The notes under the pieces are model-generated. The model worked only from the letters and a program-made list of their open reading frames with translations, ran no database searches and was not told where the DNA came from. The position numbers and the translations under genes are program-made. A stretch of 64,000 bases of DNA from NCBI RefSeq assembly GCF_020687785.1, contig NZ_JAJEWI010000009.1, positions 49,764 to 113,763 of the forward strand, written 5' to 3'. Of the stretch, positions 16,433 to 24,749 are shown one piece after another (the stretch's first letter is position 1; every line of letters starts with the position of its first letter). Source of the stretch: Sphingopyxis yananensis (GTDB taxonomy: Bacteria > Pseudomonadota > Alphaproteobacteria > Sphingomonadales > Sphingomonadaceae).

Positions 16433-17586
16433 CGATGGATATGGATGTCGCACATAGTGCTTCTGCATCCGCCGCGCCCCACCCGCCTTTGGACCAAATT
16501 CCCGCGCATATCGAAACGCTGGCGGATTATGAGCGTCTTGCGGCGCATCATATGGACGCCGCAACATGGCGGCATATTCAATCCGGTGCGGGTCACGGCC
16601 AATCCTTGATCGACAACCGAAGTTGTTTTGATCGTTTTCAGCTTATTCCCCAAATGCTGACGGACATGACGGGGGCCTCTACCCGCATCGACTTATTGGG
16701 CCAATCCTACGCCGCTCCGCTATTTCTGGCACCCGTAGCTTATCTTCGCTTGGCCCACCCTGACGGCGAAATCGCGGCAATCCGCGCGGCGACGGCCATA
16801 GGCGTGCCCATGATGGTCAGCACCCTGTCCAGTTTCCGGCTTGAGGATATCGCTGACGCCGCCCGTGCAGCGGCCGAGGCGCTAAACCGCCCCTGCCCGC
16901 CCTTATGGTTCCAGCTTTATTGGCAAGCCGATAGGGCCGATAATGAACGACTCATCCGCCGCGCAGAAGCCGCAGGCTATGGCCATATTGTGCTGACGAT
17001 CGACGCGGCCATAAAGCGGTCAAATTTCGCGCTGCCCCATGGCATTACTGCCGAAAATCTGCGCGATATGCAACGCATCAGCGTCAGTTCTACCCCCGAT
17101 GATGGCCAGATTTTATTCGGGTCACCATTGATGCAATCCGCCCCCACATGGGACAGCCTGTCATGGCTGCGCAAGACCACGGACCTTCCCCTGATCCTCA
17201 AGGGAATATTGTCCGCCGATGATGCCCGCAAAGCCGCCGACCATGGCGCGGACGCGATTGTCATCTCCAATCATGGTGGCCGCGTGCTGGACGGCCTGCT
17301 GTCGCCTTTGTCGGCCCTGCCGCTCATACGGCAGGCGATGGGGCCAGATTACCCCCTGTTGATCGACAGCGGCTTTCGTACGGGCACCGATATCGTCAAA
17401 GCCTTGGCGCTGGGCGCCAATGCCGTGCTTATTGGTCGCCCGCAACTCCACGCGCTGGCCGTCGCCGCCATGCCGGGCTGCGCCCATATGCTGCATTTGC
17501 TGCGCGCGGAATTGGAATTGGCGATGGCACAGCTTGGCCGCACATCCCCCGCCCAATTGGGACCAGACCTACTTTGGTCCCCTTAA
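16417..17586 (+). CDS. FMN-dependent alpha-hydroxy-acid oxidase/dehydrogenase
   Basis: A 389-residue TIM-barrel flavoprotein of the LldD/glycolate-oxidase family. The catalytic HGGR signature is present (ISNHGGRVLDG), as are LILKGI, DSGFRTGTDIVKALALGANAVLIGRP for FMN phosphate binding, and LWFQLYWQADR earlier. The N-terminal segment that normally carries a conserved Tyr (YxxGA) reads RHIQSGAGHGQS here, so the substrate pocket may differ from L-lactate enzymes. The start at 16417 overlaps piuC by 16 bases; ATG 16435 is an alternative. Placement in an iron-acquisition operon is unusual for a lactate enzyme, so processing of a hydroxy-carboxylate siderophore or intermediate is possible but unproven. 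Confidence 0.85.
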   Translation: MGRKLTMDMDVAHSASASAAPHPPLDQIPAHIETLADYERLAAHHMDAATWRHIQSGAGHGQSLIDNRSCFDRFQLIPQMLTDMTGASTRIDLLGQSYAAPLFLAPVAYLRLAHPDGEIAAIRAATAIGVPMMVSTLSSFRLEDIADAARAAAEALNRPCPPLWFQLYWQADRADNERLIRRAEAAGYGHIVLTIDAAIKRSNFALPHGITAENLRDMQRISVSSTPDDGQILFGSPLMQSAPTWDSLSWLRKTTDLPLILKGILSADDARKAADHGADAIVISNHGGRVLDGLLSPLSALPLIRQAMGPDYPLLIDSGFRTGTDIVKALALGANAVLIGRPQLHALAVAAMPGCAHMLHLLRAELELAMAQLGRTSPAQLGPDLLWSP

Positions 17587-17674
17587 CGAACCGGCGGACA
17601 CAAGCGCTGTCCGCGATGGAGAGCCCAGCAAAATAACGCATTGGGGTTGGCATCTGGGATGCATGGCCTTTCGA

Positions 17675-17938
17675 GGGTCAGGACCTATGTATTTCGCGAT
17701 CGAGGTTTGAGGCGATAGGCCGCAGGGCGAGGAGGGAAGACGAAGGAATATGAAAATATTCCAAGGATTTTCGACGAAGCCATGGGGCCTATCGGTCAAA
17801 TCCCTACGGAACGCCGAAATGGCTTCGATCTCAGGCTCGTTCGTCCTTGCGGGTAGCGATGCTACCCGCTGCGTCCACCCGAACCTGATATCTTCGCCAT
17901 TTCGACGCCTCGAACGTGAAATACATAGGCCCTGCCCC
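17675..17938. repeat. Large structured palindromic repeat element
   Basis: The outer arms (17675-17705 and 17909-17938) are imperfect inverted repeats sharing CCTATGTATTTC(G/A)CG and its complement. Inside are perfect hairpins: GGAATAT-GAAA-ATATTCC (17745-17762), GCGGGTAGC-GAT-GCTACCCGC (17849-17869), and a GAAGCCAT/ATGGCTTC pair further apart. No protein family is seen; an open frame at 17750-17941 is a by-product. The architecture resembles mobile hairpin repeats that are dispersed in many genomes, but copy number cannot be judged from one window. Confidence 0.7.
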
Positions 17939-17996
17939 TAGCATTGTCGGTCCCGCCCATAGCTTCTGGCTTGCCCGCCGTTACGGGCCATGATGC

Positions 17997-19487
17997 TTAG
18001 AAACGGAAGGTCAAATAAGTGGCGGCATAGAATAAATCCTTTCCGCCCACCAAATTCCGCGTCACATCTGTATAATTGGTATAAAAACCAAGGGTAGTGA
18101 ACGGGTTCAGGCTATATTGCCCCGACAAGGTATAACGTGTGCCAAAATAGCGTTCGTCGCTTTGCGCGCTATCGAAAATAATCGCTCCCGACAAAGCGTG
18201 AATGGCGTCGTCACTTTGCGTCCGCCACAGCCCAGCCACCGATGCGTCCATCTTTAAACGCGATGCAGGGAAAAAGCTGATCATCGGCTGTAGCACGGTG
18301 ATATTTTGATACCCCAAATCGCCATTATAGGTCAGCGGACGAGGAAAAAGCGGTGCGAAGGTGCCGGCCTTGTCATCATGACGATCTTTGTCGCCCGAAC
18401 CGCGATCAAAGCGCAATGCCGCACGCGGCTTCCAACCGTCTGTCCAGCTATGCGCCAAGGTCGCGCTGGTGAAATTGGCGTCAATGCTCAGCGCGCCATA
18501 ATCGCCCCATTGCTGCTGGCGTTCGACTTCCAAGGTCCAGCCTTGCTTTGCCCCGACCGCACGCAACGACAAAGTTTTGCGGTCATCATGCCCCAAGGGC
18601 AGATTGTTGAACCGCAAGGTCGCACGGTCCGACGAAATGAACAGCCCCTCAACCCGCAGGCTTTCTGCACCGCCGCCCCATTGATGGGTCAAATGCGCGC
18701 CGCGAAAACGGAAATCCTTGTTCCGCACATCATCAAAGCTGCCCAATTTCTCGGTGACGGCATAGCCGCTAAATAAGCCGCCATCCCAGCGACCAAATTT
18801 CCCCATGATGCGCAGCGCATCTTGCGAACGGCGGGCATTGGCCCCTTCGCGCATATCAAATTGCGTGAAGCTACCAAGGCCCATTTCTTGGCGGCCAAAG
18901 CGGGCGCTAATCTGCCCTTCGCCCACAGGCAAGCGCGCTTCGATAAAGGCTTGGTGGATATCTGCCTTACCCTGATCAATCGGGGTCACAAGGCTGTCCA
19001 AGCCCCAGCTTTGCGCATGTTCTATGTCAACAAAGGCGCGCAGCACGCCGCCCACATGCACGTCGCCCCACAGGCGCGCGCGGATTTGGAAATTACCGTC
19101 ATCATCTTGTGCGATCATGCCATAACGTTCCCCGCCACGATATTCGCCGCGCAGGCGCAATTCGCCGCCCAAACTGGCATAACTATCACCGCCCAAGGGG
19201 ATATATTTTAACCGCGTCCAGTCATTTTGGTCGCGAACCGCGCGAAAGGCAGAGTAATCTTCTTCGTGATTAATCGGCTTAAAGGCGGGCTTGGGCGCTT
19301 TGGCCGGCAGCGGCACAGAAGCGGGTGCATCTGCGACCGTGGATGCCGTCTCCGCCGCAGGCCCCGTCAAAATAGCCGACGTGCCAGCAACAACAACAGT
19401 GTCAGCGGCGATGGTCGTAGCAGGTGCAGCATAAGGCGCAGGCTGCACCAACGCAGCCGCCAGCAAAGGGGTGGTTGCGAACAACAT
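17997..19487 (-). CDS. Alginate-export-type outer-membrane porin
   Basis: A 496-residue protein with a signal peptide (MLFATTPLLAAALVQ), an Ala/Pro-rich low-complexity linker up to about residue 68, then a beta-barrel domain resembling the alginate_exp family. Supporting segments are LGGELRLRGEYR, SARFGRQEMGLGS, DMREGANARRSQDALRI and a final barrel strand ending TYLTFRF. In aromatic-degradation loci this family supplies passive entry for small organic acids. It is the last gene of the minus-strand transport group (MFS transporter, BenE, porin), so benzoate or related anions are the likely cargo. GGGAG precedes the ATG. Confidence 0.82.
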   Translation of the reverse strand: MLFATTPLLAAALVQPAPYAAPATTIAADTVVVAGTSAILTGPAAETASTVADAPASVPLPAKAPKPAFKPINHEEDYSAFRAVRDQNDWTRLKYIPLGGDSYASLGGELRLRGEYRGGERYGMIAQDDDGNFQIRARLWGDVHVGGVLRAFVDIEHAQSWGLDSLVTPIDQGKADIHQAFIEARLPVGEGQISARFGRQEMGLGSFTQFDMREGANARRSQDALRIMGKFGRWDGGLFSGYAVTEKLGSFDDVRNKDFRFRGAHLTHQWGGGAESLRVEGLFISSDRATLRFNNLPLGHDDRKTLSLRAVGAKQGWTLEVERQQQWGDYGALSIDANFTSATLAHSWTDGWKPRAALRFDRGSGDKDRHDDKAGTFAPLFPRPLTYNGDLGYQNITVLQPMISFFPASRLKMDASVAGLWRTQSDDAIHALSGAIIFDSAQSDERYFGTRYTLSGQYSLNPFTTLGFYTNYTDVTRNLVGGKDLFYAATYLTFRF

Positions 19488-19513
19488 AGATTAACTCCCG
19501 TAATATATTAAAT

Positions 19514-20704
19514 TTATTTCATAAAAATTTTGTGCGCGCTGCGTTGAAGCAGATGCACGAGAAGGCCGAAAATCAGCCCCCAAAAGGCCGAGCCCAGTCC
19601 GGCAAAGCTGATGCCGGAAACAGAAATGACGAAGGTGAATAATGCTGCGTCCCGCCCTTCGGCGGCGCGCATCGCATCACCCAAAGATTGTGCGACCACC
19701 GGAAATAGCGCCAAACCTGCCAAGGCCGCGATCAGCGCGACGGGCAACGCCGCAAATAACGCCAGCACACTGGCCGCGAACAAGCCGAAAACCAAATAGG
19801 TGACACCGCCAGAAATACCCGCAACATAGCGTTTCGCAGGGTCTTCATGCGCCTCGGAACTCACACAAATTGCCGCTGTAAAGGCCGCAACATTCAGGCC
19901 ATGACACCCAAAAGGTGCCAACAGGATCGATGTCAGACCGCTGAAGGACAATAAGGGCTTGGCTGTTGGGCGATCATATCCATGCGATCGCAGCATGGCG
20001 ATGCCCGGCAAAAATTGTCCGGTCAGCGACACCACTGCCAAAGGCAGGGCGATGCTCAGCGTAGCAGCCCAATCAAATTTGGGCGTGGTCCACACCGGCT
20101 GCGCTACCTCCAGCGACAGCAATGGTCCTGACATATTACCTGCCAGCCACGTCATCACACAGCCCGTTACCAACACGGCGACCACCGCATAGCGCGGCGC
20201 GATAATTCGCCCTGCGAAAAATGCGGCCATCATCGCGCCGACCATCAACGGAGCAGATGTGCTGGCGCCGGCCATATCGATCAGAAATCGGAACAATATT
20301 CCAGCCAACATGGCCGACGTAATCGCGGCAGGTAACAAACGTAGCAGTCGATCAAAGGCGCCCGATAATCCCACAATCAGCACCGCCGCATTGGCGATGA
20401 TATAGGCCCCCACAGCCGTCGCAAAATCGGTGTGGGGCAACATCGTCACCAACAAAGCGGACCCTGGGGCGGACCAAGCAATCACCACTGGCACACGCCA
20501 GCGCCAACTCATGATGATGCCCAGCAAACCGCTGCCAATGCTGATTGCCCATATCCAAGAAACGACCAGCTTTGGTTCCAAGCTTTGCGCCGCTTGGAAG
20601 ATAATCACCAAGGGGCCCGCATAGGAAATGGTGGTGGCAATGATTCCGGCGATAATGGCCGGAATCACATTGATCGACAGCTTGGATGCAGATTGGGTCA
20701 GCAT
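19514..20704 (-). CDS. benE: Benzoate/H+ symporter BenE
   Basis: A 396-residue inner-membrane transporter of the BenE family with about 12 hydrophobic segments. Family features include the N-terminal LSINVIPAIIAGIIATTISYAGPLVIIFQAA, the LLRLLPAAITSAMLAGILFRF segment and FGCHGLNVAAFTAAICVSSEAHEDPAKRYVAG, a highly conserved BenE stretch. It imports benzoate with a proton. It lies 22 bases after the MFS transporter on the same strand and before the porin. The three transport genes run divergently from the catabolic operon and are probably induced with it. Confidence 0.94.
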   Translation of the reverse strand: MLTQSASKLSINVIPAIIAGIIATTISYAGPLVIIFQAAQSLEPKLVVSWIWAISIGSGLLGIIMSWRWRVPVVIAWSAPGSALLVTMLPHTDFATAVGAYIIANAAVLIVGLSGAFDRLLRLLPAAITSAMLAGILFRFLIDMAGASTSAPLMVGAMMAAFFAGRIIAPRYAVVAVLVTGCVMTWLAGNMSGPLLSLEVAQPVWTTPKFDWAATLSIALPLAVVSLTGQFLPGIAMLRSHGYDRPTAKPLLSFSGLTSILLAPFGCHGLNVAAFTAAICVSSEAHEDPAKRYVAGISGGVTYLVFGLFAASVLALFAALPVALIAALAGLALFPVVAQSLGDAMRAAEGRDAALFTFVISVSGISFAGLGSAFWGLIFGLLVHLLQRSAHKIFMK

Positions 20705-20726
20705 GATTCGCTATCTTTATCTTTGC

Positions 20727-22052
20727 TTAGGCCGCGACGGCCAATGCCCGTGCCTGCGCTTTGCGGCGACTGATCGAATAGATGATCGTCGCCACAACCG
20801 CGATGACGCCTGGGATAGCAAAGACCACAAAGTTCAGGGTCATCGGCAATTGTGCCGCCAACAAACCACCGCCCAGCATCGGTCCTACAATCGCGCCAAC
20901 ACGGCCCATACCAGACGCCCAGCCCAATCCGGTCGAGCGAACGGCCAGCGCGTAAAAATCTGCCACACATGCATAAAGCAAGATCTGCGTACCCGTTGTA
21001 CCCGCGCCTGCGATAAAGATCAGCAAGTACAGCACGACCATTGGCGGTTTGAAGCCCAGCAAGCTGATGCAGATCGCGCCCAACAGGAAATAGCCGATCA
21101 CGACACGCGGCAGGCCAAAGCGATCGGCCAAGCGGCCCCCCGCAATCGCGCCAAACATACCACCAAAGTTCAAAGCCAGCAGGAACGACAGGCTGCTGCC
21201 CAAGCTATAGCCCGCGCTGCGCATCAATTGCGGCAACCACGAACCCAACGCATAGACCATCAACAAGCAGCAGAAAAAGCTGACCCACATCGCCAAGGTG
21301 CCGACGGTGCGATGGTCGCGAAACAATTCCGCAATCGACGCGCGCTGCGAACCGCTATCTTCAAATTGCAATGCGCCATTGCCCACGGGGCCACCAACGA
21401 TTTTGGTCAAAGCCGCACGCGCGGCGTCATCTTTGCCCTTGCGGATCAAAAAGCCGATAGATTCCGGCAGGCCGCGCAAAATCAACGGCAAAGCCAACAT
21501 CGGAACAGCCGCAGCAAAGAACATCGCTTGCCAACCAAAGGCTGGAAGCATCCAAATGCCAAGGCCCGCGGCGACCATACCGCCAATGGCATAACCACTG
21601 AACATCAGCGCCACCAAGGTGCTGCGCATGCGCTTGGGCGCATATTCATTGGTCAGCGCCACCGCATTGGGCATCAACCCGCCACATCCCAAACCAGCGG
21701 CAAAGCGCAACAGGCCGAAAATGACGGGTGTTGTTGCGAATCCGCTCAGGAAGGTCGCCACGCTGAACAGAATAAAACAAATGGCGATACAGGCTTTGCG
21801 GCCAATCCGATCCCCTAGCGGCCCGAATAGAAGCGCGCCGGACATCATCCCCAGCAAGGCCCAACTGGCCAATGCCCCTGCTTCCGGAGCAGTCAACTGC
21901 CAATCCTGCATCAGGCTTGGAAGAACAACCCCGTAGATAAATACATCATACCCATCAACAATCAGTAACAATGCACATGCGGCGATAATTTTTAAATGAA
22001 ATTTACTGAATTTTGCTTCATCAATAATCTGGCTGGCGTTAACAACACCCAT
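20727..22052 (-). CDS. MFS transporter, aromatic acid:H+ symporter family
   Basis: A 441-residue major-facilitator protein with 12 predicted membrane helices. The AAHS-type signature is visible: DGYDVFIYGVVLPSL in helix 1, the GALLFGPLGDRIGRKACI motif between helices 2 and 3, and RMRSTLVALMFSGYAIGG in helix 5. Such proteins (BenK, PcaK, MucK) carry benzoate, 4-hydroxybenzoate or muconate. The cluster degrades benzoate, so a BenK-like role is likeliest, but muconate import is also possible. AGGGAGAG precedes the start. The window therefore encodes two inner-membrane importers for the same pathway. Confidence 0.88.
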   Translation of the reverse strand: MGVVNASQIIDEAKFSKFHLKIIAACALLLIVDGYDVFIYGVVLPSLMQDWQLTAPEAGALASWALLGMMSGALLFGPLGDRIGRKACIAICFILFSVATFLSGFATTPVIFGLLRFAAGLGCGGLMPNAVALTNEYAPKRMRSTLVALMFSGYAIGGMVAAGLGIWMLPAFGWQAMFFAAAVPMLALPLILRGLPESIGFLIRKGKDDAARAALTKIVGGPVGNGALQFEDSGSQRASIAELFRDHRTVGTLAMWVSFFCCLLMVYALGSWLPQLMRSAGYSLGSSLSFLLALNFGGMFGAIAGGRLADRFGLPRVVIGYFLLGAICISLLGFKPPMVVLYLLIFIAGAGTTGTQILLYACVADFYALAVRSTGLGWASGMGRVGAIVGPMLGGGLLAAQLPMTLNFVVFAIPGVIAVVATIIYSISRRKAQARALAVAA

Positions 22053-22194
22053 GTCAGACTCTCCCTCAAACCAATTAGTTAAGGAACAACCTGTCAGACC
22101 AAAATTATCGCGACAAATACCGTTTAAGTCCGGCGACTATATCACCAAGGTATGCTTTTTCCTTGCCGCTACGGAAAGCTTGGGCTTTCCGTCG

Positions 22195-23121
22195 CTAAAA
22201 TTCCTGCAACAGCGCCGCCGGAACATCATAACCCCAATCTTTATATTTGCTGGCAATGACATGGGCCATCAACGCGACGCCGGGCGAACGATCGCTGACG
22301 CGGTAACTCATGATGATCGGCGTGCTGGCGGGCTCCACCAAATCGCGATAAACAATATCATGACTACGGGCGCGCTGGACGGATTCCGGCACAATGGATA
22401 TCCCCTCCTCTGCCGCCACCAATCCGATGGCGATTTGCAGTTCGCGCACCTCATGCGCCACCTTGGGCTCGCTGCCATGATCGCGAAACACCGCCAAAAC
22501 CTGATCAGCATAACTTGGCCGTGGACTGCTGGGGTATAGGATTAGCGGATATTCGGCCAACTCATTCAGCGATATCGGCCCCACACGTTGCGTCAACACA
22601 TGTGCGGCGGGCAGCGCGACCATCATTTTTTCACGGCGCAAAATGATACGGCGCACAGCCGGATCTTCAAAGCGAATGCGACCAAAGCCAATGTCAATCC
22701 GCCCCTCCTTCAGCGCGGAGATTTGATCAAGCGTCGAACTTTCGACCAGAACCAATTCCAAGCTTTCGTCCAATTTGCGATAAGCGCGAATTAATTCGGG
22801 CAAGCGGGCATAGATGGTCGACGCGACAAATCCGATCACCAAGCGTCGCCGGCCCATGGATGCGGTGGCCCTGACCATCGCCTCCACATCTTCCATGCGC
22901 GCCAACATTTGCAAGGCCTGCCCATGCAGCAAGCGCCCAACGGACGTTAAGCGAAAAGGCCGCTCGGACCGATCAATTAACTCTGCCCCCAAATGGGCCT
23001 CCAATTGCTGCATCGCACGGGACAAAGGCGGCTGGGCGATATGCAATCGCTCTGCCGCGCGATTGAAATTCCCTTCCTCTGCTACCGCCACAAAATAGCG
23101 CAAAAGCCGCAGATCAATCAT
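22195..23121 (-). CDS. LysR-type regulator of the benzoate/catechol genes
   Basis: A 308-residue LysR protein of the CatR/CatM/BenM group. The N-terminal winged helix (residues 1-60) reads MIDLRLLRYFVAVAEEGNFNRAAERLHIAQPPLSRAMQQLE, very close to the muconate-responsive regulators. An effector-binding domain follows. It is transcribed away from catB, and a perfect BenM/CatM-type site lies 6-20 bases before its start codon, which fits autorepression plus activation of the divergent catabolic operon by cis,cis-muconate, perhaps with benzoate. Both CatR and BenM names are possible, so no symbol is assigned. Confidence 0.9.
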   Translation of the reverse strand: MIDLRLLRYFVAVAEEGNFNRAAERLHIAQPPLSRAMQQLEAHLGAELIDRSERPFRLTSVGRLLHGQALQMLARMEDVEAMVRATASMGRRRLVIGFVASTIYARLPELIRAYRKLDESLELVLVESSTLDQISALKEGRIDIGFGRIRFEDPAVRRIILRREKMMVALPAAHVLTQRVGPISLNELAEYPLILYPSSPRPSYADQVLAVFRDHGSEPKVAHEVRELQIAIGLVAAEEGISIVPESVQRARSHDIVYRDLVEPASTPIIMSYRVSDRSPGVALMAHVIASKYKDWGYDVPAALLQEF

Positions 23122-23126
23122 GACAT

Positions 23127-23141
23127 ATACCTTCTAAGTAT
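23127..23141 (+). promoter_or_regulatory. ATAC-N7-GTAT operator (BenM/CatM type)
   Basis: ATACCTTCTAAGTAT is an exact match to the ATAC-N7-GTAT dyad recognised by the BenM and CatM regulators of Acinetobacter. It sits in the 120-base divergent promoter between the LysR gene and catB, starting five bases before the regulator's start codon. Confidence 0.8.
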
Positions 23142-23241
23142 GGACAACTTACCGCATTGATCTTTGCGGGGCAGAGAATCATCCACTAGCTTCAACATGA
23201 ACTTACAAGTATTTCTTAACATAGTTGGGAGCCTGGACGCG

Positions 23242-24399
23242 ATGGTCTCTTTGCGAAGAGTTGATACCTTTATCGTCGATATTCCAACCATTCGGCCGCA
23301 TGTACTGGCTATGGCCACGATGCATTATCAGTCGATGGTGATCGTAAAATTGACGGACTCTGATGGCATAATAGGCTTTGGCGAAGGCACCACCATTGGC
23401 GGCTTAAGCTATGGGCCCGAAAGCCCCGAAAGCATCAAAAACGCTATCGACACCTATATTCTGCCAGTGCTCGAAAGCTGTGACATTTCGCAAGTTGGCG
23501 CGACCATGGCGAAAATCGCACAATCTGTACGCGGCAATCATTTTGCCAAATGCGCGGTGGAAACAGCCTTGCTGGATTTGGCCGGAAAACGCCTTGGCGT
23601 TCCCATTTCGCAGTTGATCGGCGGCGGCGCGGTGCGCGATACCCTGCCTGTGGCATGGACCTTGGCCAGCGGCGACACGGCCCGCGACATTGCCGAAGGC
23701 GAAGAAATGCTGGATCGGCGCCGCCACCGCATCTTCAAACTGAAAATTGGCAAACGCGATGTGCGCGATGATGTCGCTCATGTCAGCGCCATTTGCAAAG
23801 CCTTGGGTGATCGGGCCAGTGTGCGCGTCGACGTCAACCAAAATTGGACCGAAGAACAGGCCAAGCTGGGCATGTCCATGCTGCATGATGTCGGCTGCGA
23901 CTTGGTCGAACAACCTATCGCTGGTGACAATATCGAAGCGATGGCCCGCCTGACCCAACAACAGCTTATCCCGCTGATGGCCGACGAAGCACTACATGGT
24001 CCGCGCAGCGCTTTTCATATTGCATCCGCCCATGCGGCTGGTGTTTTCGCCCTCAAAATCGCGCAATCTGGCGGTTTGTTCGCCACCGCAGAGGTCGCCG
24101 CTATTGGCCATGCAGCAGGCATTGGCATGTATGGCGGCACCATGTTGGAAGGCAGCGTGGGCACCGCAGCGTCGGCGCAGCTTTTTGCCACCTTGCCGCA
24201 TTTAGCATGGGGAACCGAATTATTTGGTCCGTTGCTGCAAACCGACGACATTCTGAGTGAGCCTTTGCAATATGTAGATTTCTCGCTGGTCATTCCGCAA
24301 GGAGCAGGCCTTGGCGTCACCCTCGACGACGACAAGATCGCGCATTTCCGTCGCGATTCTACTGCTCCCACCACCCACCTTGTAACTGAGAAGGCATAA
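23242..24399 (+). CDS. catB: Muconate cycloisomerase
   Basis: CatB cyclises cis,cis-muconate to muconolactone. The 385-residue enolase-superfamily protein carries the KxK acid/base lysines (FKLKIG), the metal ligands in VRVDVNQNW, LVEQPI and MADEAL, and the catalytic-lysine region FALKIAQSGG. The capping domain (first 130 residues) includes IPTIRPHVLAMATMHYQS, typical of CatB. ATG 23242 is used, with GGGAG upstream; an open frame from 23164 adds unrelated residues over the promoter. It is the first gene of the plus-strand operon and is followed by catC after three bases. Confidence 0.96.
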   Translation: MVSLRRVDTFIVDIPTIRPHVLAMATMHYQSMVIVKLTDSDGIIGFGEGTTIGGLSYGPESPESIKNAIDTYILPVLESCDISQVGATMAKIAQSVRGNHFAKCAVETALLDLAGKRLGVPISQLIGGGAVRDTLPVAWTLASGDTARDIAEGEEMLDRRRHRIFKLKIGKRDVRDDVAHVSAICKALGDRASVRVDVNQNWTEEQAKLGMSMLHDVGCDLVEQPIAGDNIEAMARLTQQQLIPLMADEALHGPRSAFHIASAHAAGVFALKIAQSGGLFATAEVAAIGHAAGIGMYGGTMLEGSVGTAASAQLFATLPHLAWGTELFGPLLQTDDILSEPLQYVDFSLVIPQGAGLGVTLDDDKIAHFRRDSTAPTTHLVTEKA

Positions 24400-24402
24400 G
24401 TC

Positions 24403-24693
24403 ATGCTGTTCATGGTTGAAATGGACGTCAACATTCCATTGGATTTTGATGCCGCCGAAGCGGCCCGCATCAAAGCGGCCGAAAAAGCCTATTTCCAAGA
24501 ATTGCAGGCCGCCGGCACATGGCGTCATATCTGGCGCAAAGTGGGCCTATATTCCAACGTCTCGATCTTTGACGTGGAAAGCAACACCGCGCTGCACGAT
24601 CTGTTGATGGGCCTGCCGCTCTATCCATTCATGACGATGAAGATCACGCCTTTGTGCCGCCATCCATCGTCTGCGCATGCCGATGATCGCTAA
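24403..24693 (+). CDS. catC: Muconolactone delta-isomerase
   Basis: CatC isomerises muconolactone to 3-oxoadipate enol-lactone. The protein is 96 residues, the family length, beginning MLFMVEMDVNIPLDFD. It includes the conserved KAYFQELQAAGTWRHIWRKVGLYSNVSIFDV and HDLLMGLPLYPFM segments that form the decameric enzyme's active site. It is tightly coupled to catB (three-base gap) and precedes catA. Confidence 0.97.
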   Translation: MLFMVEMDVNIPLDFDAAEAARIKAAEKAYFQELQAAGTWRHIWRKVGLYSNVSIFDVESNTALHDLLMGLPLYPFMTMKITPLCRHPSSAHADDR

Positions 24694-24749
24694 GGCCACA
24701 AGCCTTCTCCCTCTAATCGCTGAATATTATAAGTTTTAGGAGAGTGTCC

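Noticed and set aside
17750..17941. 63-codon open frame inside the palindromic repeat
   Set aside because: It is built from hairpin arms of the repeat and has no ribosome site; treated as a by-product of the element.
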